From NCBI GenBank assembly GCA_934698975.1, contig CAKUVR010000010.1, positions 1 through 64,000 on the forward strand: 64,000 nt of DNA. Reading direction: 5' to 3'. The position numbers and the translations under genes were made by a program. Shown one piece after another: positions 35,165 through 43,708 of the stretch. A model generated the notes under the pieces. It worked only from the letters and a program-made list of their open reading frames with translations. It was not told where the DNA came from and made no database searches. This stretch comes from Cryptobacteroides sp934698975. GTDB lineage: Bacteria; Bacteroidota; Bacteroidia; Bacteroidales; UBA932. Numbering within the stretch: the stretch's first letter is position 1; each line of letters opens with the position of its first letter.

Positions 35165-36688
35165 ATGGCGACAGTTGAGCAGAGGGTAAAGGATGTTCAA
35201 TCTTCTTGGGAAAGGGAGTGGAATGGCGTTGTTTTCGTGAAGGACGGGCTTTTCGGGATGAAGGATACCGAGGGTAACATCATCCATGATGCGGAATATG
35301 CTTTCATCGGCAGGTGCAGGGATGATATCCTCTTCCTGCGTCCGGACGGCAGTTTCTGCAAAAAGAGTCTGGGCTGCATTGAGAATGGCTATATGCATGA
35401 AGAGCAGAGACTTTATGTCAAGGATGGGAAAGTCGGCTTCAAGGTTGACGGCAAGGTTGTCATCGCACCGGAATACGATTATATTCAAAGCACATTCGGT
35501 GACAACACAGTGTTCACGGTCGTCAAGGACGGGAGGGAGTTCTACATCAATGACAAGGGAAAGGAGGTTTTGACGAGGGTTCGGCGATTTGAAGGGGAAG
35601 TTTGTGATAGATCTCCATTCTGGTTGCGTGTGAATAGATTCAACTTTTTCACAGCTATGGAATATGTCGGGGCGGAGGACGAAGGAAATCCGAATGTTGT
35701 GAGAATCAATGGCGAGTGGGTTGAGCTTGAGCGGTACTGCAAGGAGGATGTCCTTCGGATGTTGGTCAACCATGAAGACGATCTTGCGCTTACTGAAAAG
35801 GACACAGCTCTCCTTTGCGGTGACTTTTCGTATGAGTACAGTTTTTACTTTGCCAAAGCCTCTGGTGTTCGCCCTCTTGACCAGTGTTTGGATCAGTTGG
35901 GAAAGATGGACGCTTTCGACAACTCTTGGCATTTCGTCGTGAAGATCTGGCAGGCGAAGGGTGAATACTTATGTGCGGAAGAACTTAGGAAATTTGAAGC
36001 AGGCTTGCTCCGGAAGCAGATTATCGGTGATCCGCTTTATGCGGTAGGACATAGCGATTCTCTCATGCCAGGAGAGGTGCGGCTTCTTCTGGTGACCTTC
36101 TACCACGAGCGATGCTGGCCGGCGACATTTGAATTTGAGTGGCAGGACAAATGTCGTACCCTTCCTGTAACGGAACTTCAGAAATGCGTTCCGGCACTCA
36201 GAAAGACTGTCGAGGATGAGGTGCTGCCTCAATATGTCCAATGCGTTTTCCACGATCAGGTCGCTAATTGTGTGAGCGAACTTAAATACTATAAGGGGCT
36301 TGGTTGGAATGCAGTCCAAAAAGCGTTGGAATATTTTCTGGAGAATGGCAGTGTGATTGACCGCGCTCTTTACGAGTATGTTGTCAACGCCCGTAACGCC
36401 TTAAACAAGAGATATTTCAGAAAGGCAGAGTTCTTCCTGAGGGCAAGCTTGTGGGTGGTGGAAAAAGGCGCGGATGTTAATTATGTATTCAGTAGATTCA
36501 GCACACGTGCACCGTTGGACTATGTCAAGGAAATTCAAGAGAAATCTCTTGATGCGGAAGTCAAGTCTTTGGCAAGCTGCCTGTATGACCTCCTCCTTTC
36601 ACACGGAGCGAAAACTTTCAGTGAAATGAAAGCCGAGCGCTTGGCAAATTCAGACTATTTCAAGGAATTAGGTTATCTTCGCAAATGA
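35165..36688 (+). CDS. WG-repeat protein with ankyrin-like C-terminus
   Basis: The 507-residue product has no signal peptide. The N-terminal 140 residues contain WG/KWG-type beta repeats (FVKDGLFGMKDTEGNIIHDA, YVKDGKVGFKVDGKVVIAPE, VVKDGREFYINDKGKEVL). The middle is unrecognised. The last 90 residues look like ankyrin-type helical hairpins (LWVVEKGADVNYVFSRFS, LYDLLLSHGAKT). WG and ankyrin repeats both serve protein recognition, so a sensor or adaptor is plausible. It has its own GGTTGCG-type promoter, 97 bases after the RT stop, so it is probably co-regulated with the RT locus without being strictly in its operon. Confidence 0.65.
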   Translation: MATVEQRVKDVQSSWEREWNGVVFVKDGLFGMKDTEGNIIHDAEYAFIGRCRDDILFLRPDGSFCKKSLGCIENGYMHEEQRLYVKDGKVGFKVDGKVVIAPEYDYIQSTFGDNTVFTVVKDGREFYINDKGKEVLTRVRRFEGEVCDRSPFWLRVNRFNFFTAMEYVGAEDEGNPNVVRINGEWVELERYCKEDVLRMLVNHEDDLALTEKDTALLCGDFSYEYSFYFAKASGVRPLDQCLDQLGKMDAFDNSWHFVVKIWQAKGEYLCAEELRKFEAGLLRKQIIGDPLYAVGHSDSLMPGEVRLLLVTFYHERCWPATFEFEWQDKCRTLPVTELQKCVPALRKTVEDEVLPQYVQCVFHDQVANCVSELKYYKGLGWNAVQKALEYFLENGSVIDRALYEYVVNARNALNKRYFRKAEFFLRASLWVVEKGADVNYVFSRFSTRAPLDYVKEIQEKSLDAEVKSLASCLYDLLLSHGAKTFSEMKAERLANSDYFKELGYLRK

Positions 36689-36732
36689 TATGATTCGGCA
36701 ATTTAGAGGACTCGCTGATGGCGTTATGTTTT

Positions 36733-36862
36733 GGGATAATGCATTTTAGGCTTGCCGCTTGTGCCCCGTCGGCAGCACTATCGGCCTATTTTGCTTCCCA
36801 AGAGTGCAGTAGGCACTCTTGGGAAACGTTTTCCGCACTTTTCGTCTCCCGAGGGTGTCGTA
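36733..36862 (+). repeat. Inverted-repeat element, copy 1 (partner on minus strand at 47552-47681)
   Basis: About 130 bases match the reverse complement of 47552-47681, with the strongest blocks around TTTAGGCTTG, TCGGCAGCACT and CTCTTGGGAAACGTTTTC. It contains a perfect hairpin with 12-bp arms (TCCCAAGAGTGC, 36796-36807 and 36813-36824). The plus-strand frame through it is not convincingly coding. The rest of the 36689-37268 gap shows nothing I can name. Confidence 0.65.
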
Positions 36863-37268
36863 GAGCGCTTACGTGCGGCATGAAAGCATCACCCGATACC
36901 CCTTCCAATTATGGCGGCTGCATTTTCATCATCAAATGCCGCCGTCATAAGCTTTTTTGTTACCGATAGGAGCAATGCGCCGGTTTATTCACCTGTTAAC
37001 GTGCCTTAATACCATTTTTGCATTAGGGTGGAAAACAAAGATATTGAGAATATGGTGGCAAATATGCTCTGTGTGGTATATAGTGTTAGTTTTGATTATA
37101 TTGCAGCGTCACTCGACGATGTGAAGACAAACTTGCTTGTATAAGATAGTCATCGGCATCAGTCAACATATGAAACACATTGTGTTACCATATGTTAAAC
37201 CGTGGTACAAGTTTTGCTAATAATAAATTTTGCAGTTAAAAATCAACATAAAACTTATTATCACCATT

Positions 37269-38201
37269 ATGGATTACTACATTGGAAACACTGATTATGG
37301 TTGGTTCAATTTTTTGAAAAATCAGAATGATCCTCAGCAGCCGGAAGACATTAATTTTTGGAAACCGGGAGGACAGAGAACCTTTGAATCAATTAAAAAG
37401 GGTGAACCTTTCCTCTTTAGATTAAAAAGGCCATACTATAAGATTGCGGGGGTCGCATTCTTTTCACGATTCGTGAAACTGCCTTTGGATTATGCGTGGG
37501 ATGTTTTTGAACTTCAAAATGGAGTTGGGTCTTACTATTCATTTAGGAATAAAATAGAAATCTATCGTCTTAGAAACCGTATACGTAATGACGAACGAAT
37601 AGGATGTATAGTGTTATCAAATCCTATCTTTTTTGATGAAGACAATTGGATAGAGTCTCCAGAGGATTGGAATAACTCTATAGTTCAAGGCAAAAGATAT
37701 AGTTGTGAAGATAGAATTGGCAAAAAAACTTGGGATAAAGTACTAGATGCAATCAAGCTTACAAATAATACAGATATTCTCAATATTGATGACAATAATA
37801 CACCGGCATATAATTATGGTATACAAAAAATCCGTATCGGGCAAAGCGCTTTTAGGCTTAATGTAGCGGAAGCATATTCAAATAAGTGCGCAATTAGCGG
37901 AGAGACTGCTCTTCCAACTCTTCAAGCAGCTCATATTAAGCCATATAGCGAACAGGGTTCTAATAATCTGAATACAAATGGTATACTTCTTCGTTCGGAT
38001 TTGCACAGACTCTACGATAAGGGATACATCGCTATTTCTGAAGATTACAAGATTAAGGTAAGCAAAAGATTGGGCGAGGAATTCAATAGTGAGTATTATA
38101 ATAGATATGACGGCAAGGAACTCTCTATGCCATCATCTATTAATGATTATCCTAGTAAAGAATTCCTTATTTGGCATAACGAGCATTATTTTCAGGAGTA
38201 G
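37269..38201 (+). CDS. HNH endonuclease with N-terminal DNA-recognition-like domain
   Basis: From ATG 37269 the protein has 310 residues. The C-terminal HNH_2-type domain reads NKCAISGETALPTLQAAHIK, then NGILLRSDLHRLYDKGYIAI, the pattern of the putative restriction endonuclease HNH group. The N-terminal 150 residues (DINFWKPGGQRTFESIKKGE, GVAFFSRFVKLPLDYAWDVF) resemble a base-recognition domain of EVE/PUA type, which would suit a modification-dependent enzyme. A terminator-like hairpin follows. Base composition is richer in A+T than its neighbours, a sign of separate acquisition. I expect a stand-alone, possibly type IV, restriction enzyme. Confidence 0.8.
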   Translation: MDYYIGNTDYGWFNFLKNQNDPQQPEDINFWKPGGQRTFESIKKGEPFLFRLKRPYYKIAGVAFFSRFVKLPLDYAWDVFELQNGVGSYYSFRNKIEIYRLRNRIRNDERIGCIVLSNPIFFDEDNWIESPEDWNNSIVQGKRYSCEDRIGKKTWDKVLDAIKLTNNTDILNIDDNNTPAYNYGIQKIRIGQSAFRLNVAEAYSNKCAISGETALPTLQAAHIKPYSEQGSNNLNTNGILLRSDLHRLYDKGYIAISEDYKIKVSKRLGEEFNSEYYNRYDGKELSMPSSINDYPSKEFLIWHNEHYFQE

Positions 38202-38274
38202 GTAAAAGATCTGGTCGGAAAAGCATATTAGATATTTTTGCTTTGGATTTCAAGGGTAACGCTTTATACGTTGC

Positions 38275-38319
38275 AAAAGGGGCTGACTAAAAATAAACAT
38301 TAGTCAAGTCCCTTTTTTC
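38275..38319 (+). terminator. Rho-independent terminator after the HNH gene
   Basis: An AAGGGGCTGACTAA arm, a 9-base loop and TTAGTCAAGTCCC followed by TTTTTT form an imperfect stem with a U tract, 75 bases after the HNH stop. Confidence 0.65.
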
Positions 38320-38389
38320 TTGTTTTTCAGAGAGTTATTCTAGTCTATTTTGGTCATCCTCACACCCTCACACACGGATGATTCCTCCA

Positions 38390-40105
38390 TCAGAAGCCGA
38401 TCTTCTTCATGTTGCCGTTGCGTTTGAGGGTCTCGGAGCGGCAATATTCAGCCATTGAGGGGTAGTCAAGAGACTCGTTGCCGGTCAGGACGGCATCCAC
38501 GGCTTTCATTCTGGAGATGTTCTCGATCTGGCCACCGCTGAAGTCAAATTCTGAGGCTAGCTTCAAGGCCACATCTCCAGTCAGACCGGGGATCATGGAT
38601 TCCCAGATTTGGGCCCTTACGCTGATTTCCGGCCTCTTGAACTCGATTTTGTAGAGGAATCTTCGCTCGAAGGCCTTATCGATGTTGTCGGTGAGGTTGG
38701 TGGTGGCGATGAGGATGCCTTCCATGGACTCCATCTCCTGAAGGATGATGTTCTGGATGGCGTTCTCCATCTTGTCCACGGCGCTCTCGGCGCCTTCCCG
38801 GCGTATTCCGAAAATCGCATCGGCCTCGTTGAACAGAAGTATCGGCTGGACTTTCTTCTTGGAACACAGCTCTTTGTACATCTCAAAGGCCGCCTTGATG
38901 TTTTTCTCGCTCTGTCCCACCCACATACTCTTGATCTGATCCACATTGACAGGGAATATGTCCCTTCCTGTGGTGCGAGCTAGCTGATAGACAGTCTCTG
39001 TCTTGCCGGTGCCGGGACTGCCGTAGAACAGGCAGGCGAAACCTTTACGCATCCCGTGTTTCTCAAGATTCGAGGTGACGTTCTTGAAATTTTGGGGCTG
39101 GAGAAGATCCGCGAGTCTTTCCACCTGAGCGTTCACGTCCGCGTTGAAATACAGAGTTTTCTTTGTCACTTTTTTGTGGGACACGAGGCTGTCGTTGAGG
39201 TTGTCAGTCCCTTTCCTGCTCTTCATCTTGTGCTCCGGAAGGAATTTCATCAAGCCCTTTTTGGTGAACCTGTAGGAACCTCTGTCAAAGAACGATTCCG
39301 TAGAGTCAAAGACAAGAAATCCGTCAGTAATCAACTGGTTCTCGCCTCTTTCCAGAGACCTCAGTATGGCACGTGAGTTCTTTGGTGACTGAAGGGCGTC
39401 TCGGATGTCAGACTGGTCGAATCTGTCCTTGCATTCGCTCACATACAAGGCGCACAGATAGACGATAACCTTCTTTATGTCAGCGTTTTTCGTGTAGCCG
39501 GAAATCGCCTTGACAAACGTAAGTTCCTGATTGGCCTTCAGCGCGGAATCTATTTCAAGGAATAGTGACTCGTCGTCAAGGTCGTTGCGTGAGTTCCTTT
39601 CGTGGAGGTCCATGACGGTGTCAAACAATTCCTCCTCGGTCATCTTTGAATATTCCGGAGCGACGAACGGCTTGTTGGCGGCCAGGCACCTCAGTACATT
39701 CATCGGAACATTGTAGCCGGAAGAGTCAATGCCGCAGTTCCGTTTGAGCAGTCTCTTTGAGACAAGGTCTTCAATCTCATCAAGATGCATCAGCAGTGAT
39801 GTCCTGTGGCAATGGAGAAGCGAACTCAGATTCTCAAGCGTGACAGAGGACCATCCGGACTGCTCTATGAACAGCGAAAACAGCACAGCCTGGTTTTTTG
39901 TGATTTTCAGCCTCTCGGCAAGGTAGGCGGAGAACGGCTCGACCATATTCATGAACTCATCTGTCAGGCCAGAGTCGCTGGATCTGGAGACGATGCCGTC
40001 CACGGCCTTGAGCAGAGTGAGGTTCTCAAGTTCCTCTGGTGTCGGGGCCTGCACAGTCTCAAAGTCATCTTCCAAATTGAAAAAGTCATTGTTTCTTCTT
40101 CTCAT
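38390..40105 (-). CDS. AAA+ ATPase (stand-alone, cytosolic)
   Basis: The 571-residue product has a C-terminal AAA+ module: P-loop YGSPGTGKTETVYQL (residues 361-375), a pore-like VNVDQIKSMWVGQSEKNI, Walker B ILLFNEADAIFG with asparagine in place of the usual aspartate (N426), sensor 1 ILIATTNLTDN and an arginine-finger region FERRFLYKIEF. The N-terminal 320 residues are helical with winged-helix-like parts (VTLENLSSLLHCHRTSLLMH). The asparagine variant may hydrolyse slowly. It is encoded next to the sigma factor on the same strand, 141 bases downstream, and has a GGTTGAT-N17-GTA site just before its start. It may remodel partners made by the same regulon. Confidence 0.85.
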   Translation of the reverse strand: MRRRNNDFFNLEDDFETVQAPTPEELENLTLLKAVDGIVSRSSDSGLTDEFMNMVEPFSAYLAERLKITKNQAVLFSLFIEQSGWSSVTLENLSSLLHCHRTSLLMHLDEIEDLVSKRLLKRNCGIDSSGYNVPMNVLRCLAANKPFVAPEYSKMTEEELFDTVMDLHERNSRNDLDDESLFLEIDSALKANQELTFVKAISGYTKNADIKKVIVYLCALYVSECKDRFDQSDIRDALQSPKNSRAILRSLERGENQLITDGFLVFDSTESFFDRGSYRFTKKGLMKFLPEHKMKSRKGTDNLNDSLVSHKKVTKKTLYFNADVNAQVERLADLLQPQNFKNVTSNLEKHGMRKGFACLFYGSPGTGKTETVYQLARTTGRDIFPVNVDQIKSMWVGQSEKNIKAAFEMYKELCSKKKVQPILLFNEADAIFGIRREGAESAVDKMENAIQNIILQEMESMEGILIATTNLTDNIDKAFERRFLYKIEFKRPEISVRAQIWESMIPGLTGDVALKLASEFDFSGGQIENISRMKAVDAVLTGNESLDYPSMAEYCRSETLKRNGNMKKIGF

Positions 40106-40126
40106 AGTTTTTCCATTTTTCGGTTA

Positions 40127-40153
40127 TACAATCTTCTTGTTTATTTATCAACC
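40127..40153 (-). promoter_or_regulatory. Variant GGTTGAT-N17-GTA promoter of the AAA+ gene
   Basis: On the minus strand GGTTGAT (40153-40147), 17 bases, GTA (40129-40127), then the ATG at 40105. The last two bases of the first box differ from the other six sites. Confidence 0.45.
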
Positions 40154-40246
40154 ATTATTTTGCCAAAATGGTGTTCTCGGCGATCATTCCCAGTGACCAT
40201 GGATGAGATAACGAGGTGGCACAGGGCACGATCGTATCCAACAATC

Positions 40247-40903
40247 TTATCCGGCGATTCCCCAAGCCCGGTTGAGGATCCTGTCTGTCTTGCGGAGTTT
40301 GTCGAAGAGCTTTTTGCGGCTTTTGGAAACGGCCTGATGGCTTATTCCGAGACTCTGGGCCACCATCTCATCGGTGGGTGATGAGACTCCGTTCTTCAGC
40401 AGCCGGATCAATTCATTCAGCACGTCTCGCTCGCATGATGTTATGTCTCGCGTATATTTCAGAAGATGCTTCAGCCGGACTGAGGCGTTCTCGCGGTCCT
40501 CCATTCTGGATTGTGAATATTCAGAATCATATTCAATGAAGTCATGCCTTGCCTCATCGCTGTCATCTCTGTCCCAGCCTTCATCTATGGAAACGCAGCG
40601 TTTTTGCCGGTCTGTCATCGTGATGAACATATTGCGTATGGCTGAGTAGACGTAAGCCGTGAACGGAGTACCATTTTCAGGGTTGAACCTTCCCAGGCAA
40701 TCAAACGTGATCAGTCTCCCGATGTGTGTCAGTTCTTCGGCTGAATAGGTGTTCAGAGATCGGCTGAAACTTTTGATCAGTCTGGCCGTCAGTCCGGCGC
40801 AGTCTCTGATTACGCTTTCCTGTGCTTTAATGTCACCGTTTAGGGCGGCGAGGATTGTCGATTCCGGGATGGTGACAGATTGAGGAAAGAATAGTTTTTT
40901 CAT
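40247..40903 (-). CDS. Sigma-70-family factor, candidate regulator of the GGTTGCG regulon
   Basis: The 218-residue product has region 2 (AEELTHIGRLITFDCLGRFN, FTAYVYSAIRNMFITM) and a region 4 helix-turn-helix (PTDEMVAQSLGISHQAVSKS). An acidic linker lies between (DEGWDRDDSDEARHDFIEYD). There is no region 1 or 3, so it is a small alternative sigma. No anti-sigma gene is adjacent; an AAA+ ATPase follows on the same strand. Its location at the centre of seven similarly spaced non-housekeeping promoter-like sites makes it the best candidate to read them. Its own upstream region lacks that motif and instead carries an 11-bp-arm palindrome at 40991-41017. Confidence 0.85.
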   Translation of the reverse strand: MKKLFFPQSVTIPESTILAALNGDIKAQESVIRDCAGLTARLIKSFSRSLNTYSAEELTHIGRLITFDCLGRFNPENGTPFTAYVYSAIRNMFITMTDRQKRCVSIDEGWDRDDSDEARHDFIEYDSEYSQSRMEDRENASVRLKHLLKYTRDITSCERDVLNELIRLLKNGVSSPTDEMVAQSLGISHQAVSKSRKKLFDKLRKTDRILNRAWGIAG

Positions 40904-40990
40904 AAAATCATTTTTTAAGTTTATTTTTCATGCATGGCCACTGTTGCCGTGCGGACGGAGAAAGGTACTAAAAATTGTGCCATAATCCTG

Positions 40991-41017
40991 AACTTGTCCA
41001 GCCTATCTGGACAAGTT
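40991..41017. promoter_or_regulatory. Palindrome with 11-bp perfect arms upstream of the sigma gene
   Basis: AACTTGTCCAG (40991-41001) and CTGGACAAGTT (41007-41017) surround CCTAT. No U tract follows on either strand, so an operator is likelier than a terminator. It is about 90 bases before the sigma start and 29 bases from the divergent GGTTGCG site. Confidence 0.55.
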
Positions 41018-41045
41018 TGAAAAAAACGAAAATATTTACGAATTT

Positions 41046-41072
41046 GGTTGCGGATTTGTATTTTGCGATGTA
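41046..41072 (+). promoter_or_regulatory. GGTTGCG-N17-GTA promoter upstream of the PARG gene
   Basis: GGTTGCG at 41046-41052, 17 bases, GTA at 41070-41072 (GTACTGCTTG). Confidence 0.6.
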
Positions 41073-41244
41073 CTGCTTGTGTCGTGGCGAGGTAATCTGG
41101 CATGACAGTACCGCACCGCCGGGATTGCCGTTGAATGCAATGGGGTGTAATTGAGTATATTAGTGAATCCAGCCCTCTTGTTTTGCCCGGCAGGGTTTGG
41201 TAAGTTGTTGATAGGTAGAGGGAAGCGGTTTGCGGTGATATTTG
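41073..41244 (+). other. Long conserved leader of the PARG gene
   Basis: This untranslated stretch aligns with 47718-47886. The distance from GGTTGCG to the shared block CCGTTGAATGCAATGG is 81 bases in both. Later blocks (ATATTAGTGAATCC, GCCCTCTTG, AAGTTGTTGA) also match. A CTGCC...GGCAG-type stem is visible in the partner copy. It could be a regulatory RNA leader or the mark of a recent promoter duplication. Confidence 0.5.
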
Positions 41245-41304
41245 TAATAAGGTAATGAATTGTTGAATATAAGAGAGAAACGATTAGAAATAAACAGTAA
41301 CATT

Positions 41305-42195
41305 ATGAGAAAAGGACCTTATGACCCTGCGGTGACAGCGCGCAAGGAACGAAACGCTGAGATATTCAGAGAGACAATCGCTGCAATCAATGATGGTTGT
41401 TACAAAGCCCCTTCGGGGAAGGTTGTGAGCCTTCCGCCGCTGCGGCCGATGCTGGAAGGTGCTGAATGCTGGCACGGAGCGCAGCCTCCCGTTGACGTTC
41501 CAGAGGTCGCCGGCGGGACTAAGGTCATTGTGGAGAACAATGACTGCATCGAGGTGGCCAGGCGTCTGGTCGCGGAAGGCTATAAGCCTGCGATGCTGAA
41601 TTTCGCGAGCGGCGGCCATCCAGGTGGGGGAGTCGAGACCGGCGCCCGTGCCCAGGAGGAGACCCTCTGCCGCAGAAGCACGTTGGCCAGGTCGATCTAC
41701 ACCTTTGACTGGGGCTATGCGCGGAGATATCATTACACGCACAGGAAAGGCAACAACTATCCTCTTGACAATCTGAATTCCAGCGCCATCTATTCCCCGG
41801 ATGTGACATTCTTCCGCGAAGGGCTCGATTGTACCTTCATGGAGGAGCCGTTCCAGTGCGCGGTCGTCACCTGCGCGGCCTTGAACCTTAATGGCCGCCA
41901 TCCGCTGAAGCTGACATCACTCGGCAATATGCCGCCTCAGGCCAAGTTGATCACAGCGAACAAAATCCGGACAATATTCCGTCTCGCCCTCCGTCATCAT
42001 CACGACGCTATGGTCCTTGGCGCTTTCGGCTGTGGAGCGTTCAGGAATCCGCCTGAGGAGATGGCTATGATATTCAAGTCTGTCCTGAATGAGAATGAGT
42101 TCCGCGACAGGTTCCGCCTTGTGTCTTTCCCGATAATCGAGGATCACAATTCCAACAATGTCAATCTCCAGGCGTTCCAGAAAGTGTTCGGATAG
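41305..42195 (+). CDS. Bacterial-type poly(ADP-ribose) glycohydrolase (TIGR02452/DUF2263)
   Basis: From ATG 41305 the protein has 296 residues. It has the bacterial PARG signature: GGHPGGG (103-109), then QEE (117-119, in GARAQEETLCRRS). An N-terminal motif (RKERNAEIFRETIAAINDG) is shared by the TIGR02452 family, and a late macro-domain glycine stretch is present (MVLGAFGCGAFRNPPEEMAM). Such enzymes remove ADP-ribose chains and can counter ADP-ribosylating toxins or defences. It lies behind a GGTTGCG promoter with a 230-base leader and is transcribed divergently from the sigma gene. No ADP-ribosyltransferase is recognisable nearby. Confidence 0.85.
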   Translation: MRKGPYDPAVTARKERNAEIFRETIAAINDGCYKAPSGKVVSLPPLRPMLEGAECWHGAQPPVDVPEVAGGTKVIVENNDCIEVARRLVAEGYKPAMLNFASGGHPGGGVETGARAQEETLCRRSTLARSIYTFDWGYARRYHYTHRKGNNYPLDNLNSSAIYSPDVTFFREGLDCTFMEEPFQCAVVTCAALNLNGRHPLKLTSLGNMPPQAKLITANKIRTIFRLALRHHHDAMVLGAFGCGAFRNPPEEMAMIFKSVLNENEFRDRFRLVSFPIIEDHNSNNVNLQAFQKVFG

Positions 42196-42230
42196 TCATT
42201 ATTGATAAATCGACTTTAAGGTTGAATTTA

Positions 42231-42261
42231 TTTGTAAATATAGCTGTTTTTTGTAATTTTG
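42231..42261 (+). promoter_or_regulatory. Housekeeping-type promoter of the toxin-Panacea pair
   Basis: TTTG at 42231-42234, 19 bases, TAATTTTG at 42254-42261, matching TTTG-N19/21-TAnnTTTG. The ATG at 42287 follows 25 bases later. Confidence 0.7.
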
Positions 42262-42286
42262 TACCGTGTTTATAAATTGGTGAGTT

Positions 42287-42652
42287 ATGGCGACACGTAG
42301 TGAGGTAGAAAAGTTCCTAAGCCAATTCAAGGTAAAGCTTGACATCTGGGGAATTATATTCCTTGATGTCAGGGAAAGGAATATGCAGGCTCTTGCGGAT
42401 CTTAACATTTCCCGTTTTGAACGGCTTGATGAAATAAGGACCATTCAGGTGGAACACTATTCCGAAGGCCCTATTCGTGACGTGTTGAATGACTATGCTG
42501 AAATGTGGGTGTTCGGTAAAGATGTGAATGGGATAGAGACATACATAAAGATCACTCTTGGCAAACCGAATCTAAAGACAATCTGCATCTCATTTCATCA
42601 AGCGGAACATCCAATGAATTATCCACTCAAAGAGAATAAGGAGGACAAATAA
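42287..42652 (+). CDS. Putative toxin (MqsR/RelE-like fold) of a Panacea pair
   Basis: The 121-residue product ends in a strand pattern (DVNGIETYIKITLGKPN, KTICISFHQAEHPM) that resembles the core of MqsR-type mRNA-interferase toxins. The N-terminal half is helical (RSEVEKFLSQFKVKLDIWGI). The stop overlaps the start of the downstream Panacea-domain gene by one base. Size, position and overlap suit a toxin. The fold assignment is tentative. Confidence 0.55.
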   Translation: MATRSEVEKFLSQFKVKLDIWGIIFLDVRERNMQALADLNISRFERLDEIRTIQVEHYSEGPIRDVLNDYAEMWVFGKDVNGIETYIKITLGKPNLKTICISFHQAEHPMNYPLKENKEDK

Positions 42653-43665
42653 TGTTGCAGGATCCAATGAATATGAAAAGCCCGTTGACGGGTGGCAAAG
42701 TCACTTTGCATTGGGAGTGGCGTGACATTGATTTCCGGAAAGAAACCTTTCGGGTGTTGGCTCCATATTATGTTTGTGAGGACACAAAGGAACAATTCAC
42801 GACAACAGAATCCGACGGAATATGGCTGGCTCAAATGCGGAATCAGTATTGCCATAAGTATGGTATACCGTACACGGACGAAATCATTGCCCTGCGTGCC
42901 CGCTATGGGATTTCCGCATTGAAGATGTCTTTGATCCTTGGCTTTGGTGAGAATCAATGGCGCAAATATGAGCAAGAGGAGATTCCGAGCCTGTCAAACG
43001 GAAAAATGATCCGCTCCATAATGAATCCGAAAGTGTTTCTGGATTTGGTGGAAAGCTCGAAAGAAATTCTTTCTGATAAAGAATATGTAAAAATCACATC
43101 AAAGGTCAATGATGTGATTTCTTCAGACGAGAATTCTTCTATAGAGCGTTACGAGATCAGGCGTGTGTATAATAGTTGTGTGCGTTCCGAGGAGAATGGA
43201 TTCGCTCCTCTTTCATTAAATCGCTTGAAAAATATTATGTTGTATGTTCTTCAGAGTTGCGGAGACACCTTCTGCACCAAGATGAACAAACTTCTTTTCT
43301 ATATTGACTTCCTTTCCTATCGGGAACGGGGCATAGCGATGAGCGGTCTGTCATATCGCGCCATCAGCTATGGCCCCGTCCCGGAAAACTGGGACAGAGT
43401 CTATAGCCAATTCGACGAAATCCATCAGGAACCACGTCTTATAGGCGATTTCGAGGGCAACGTCCTGACCTCCTCCGAGAAACCGGATGAGACCCTCTTC
43501 ACTCCCGATGAGCTTGCCGTTCTTGATACCGTATGTTCCCGATTCGGCTCAATGTCCTCCCGTGAGATCTCAGCCGTCAGCCACAAGGAAAAAGCTTGGC
43601 TCGACTGCCACGAAAACCGCGGCAGGATTCCGTTCGCTGAGGCATTTGAACTTAAGGCGGTGTAA
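42652..43665 (+). CDS. Panacea (SocA/DUF4065) antitoxin with N-terminal zinc-finger/HTH part
   Basis: The 337-residue product has an MqsA-like arrangement. An N-terminal segment (VLAPYYVCEDTKEQFTTTES) is followed by a helix-turn-helix (EIIALRARYGISALKMSLIL, GFGENQWRKYEQEEIPSLSN). The C-terminal half is a Panacea domain (LQSCGDTFCTKMNKLLFYID, YRERGIAMSGLSYRAISYGP, ISAVSHKEKAWLDC). Panacea is known to neutralise many unrelated toxins. It is translationally coupled to the small upstream gene. It shows no GGTTGCG promoter, so it seems independent of the sigma regulon. Confidence 0.8.
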   Translation: MLQDPMNMKSPLTGGKVTLHWEWRDIDFRKETFRVLAPYYVCEDTKEQFTTTESDGIWLAQMRNQYCHKYGIPYTDEIIALRARYGISALKMSLILGFGENQWRKYEQEEIPSLSNGKMIRSIMNPKVFLDLVESSKEILSDKEYVKITSKVNDVISSDENSSIERYEIRRVYNSCVRSEENGFAPLSLNRLKNIMLYVLQSCGDTFCTKMNKLLFYIDFLSYRERGIAMSGLSYRAISYGPVPENWDRVYSQFDEIHQEPRLIGDFEGNVLTSSEKPDETLFTPDELAVLDTVCSRFGSMSSREISAVSHKEKAWLDCHENRGRIPFAEAFELKAV

Positions 43666-43708
43666 GGTGATAAGCCAGACACACTTTGGGACAGAACCGC
43701 CATAAATC

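Noticed and set aside
36718..36969. Plus-strand 83-codon ORF
   Set aside because: It runs through the inverted-repeat element and its similarity to the 47418-47663 minus ORF is explained by the DNA repeat; composition is not protein-like.
40991..41017. Rho-independent terminator
   Set aside because: No U tract follows the stem on either strand.
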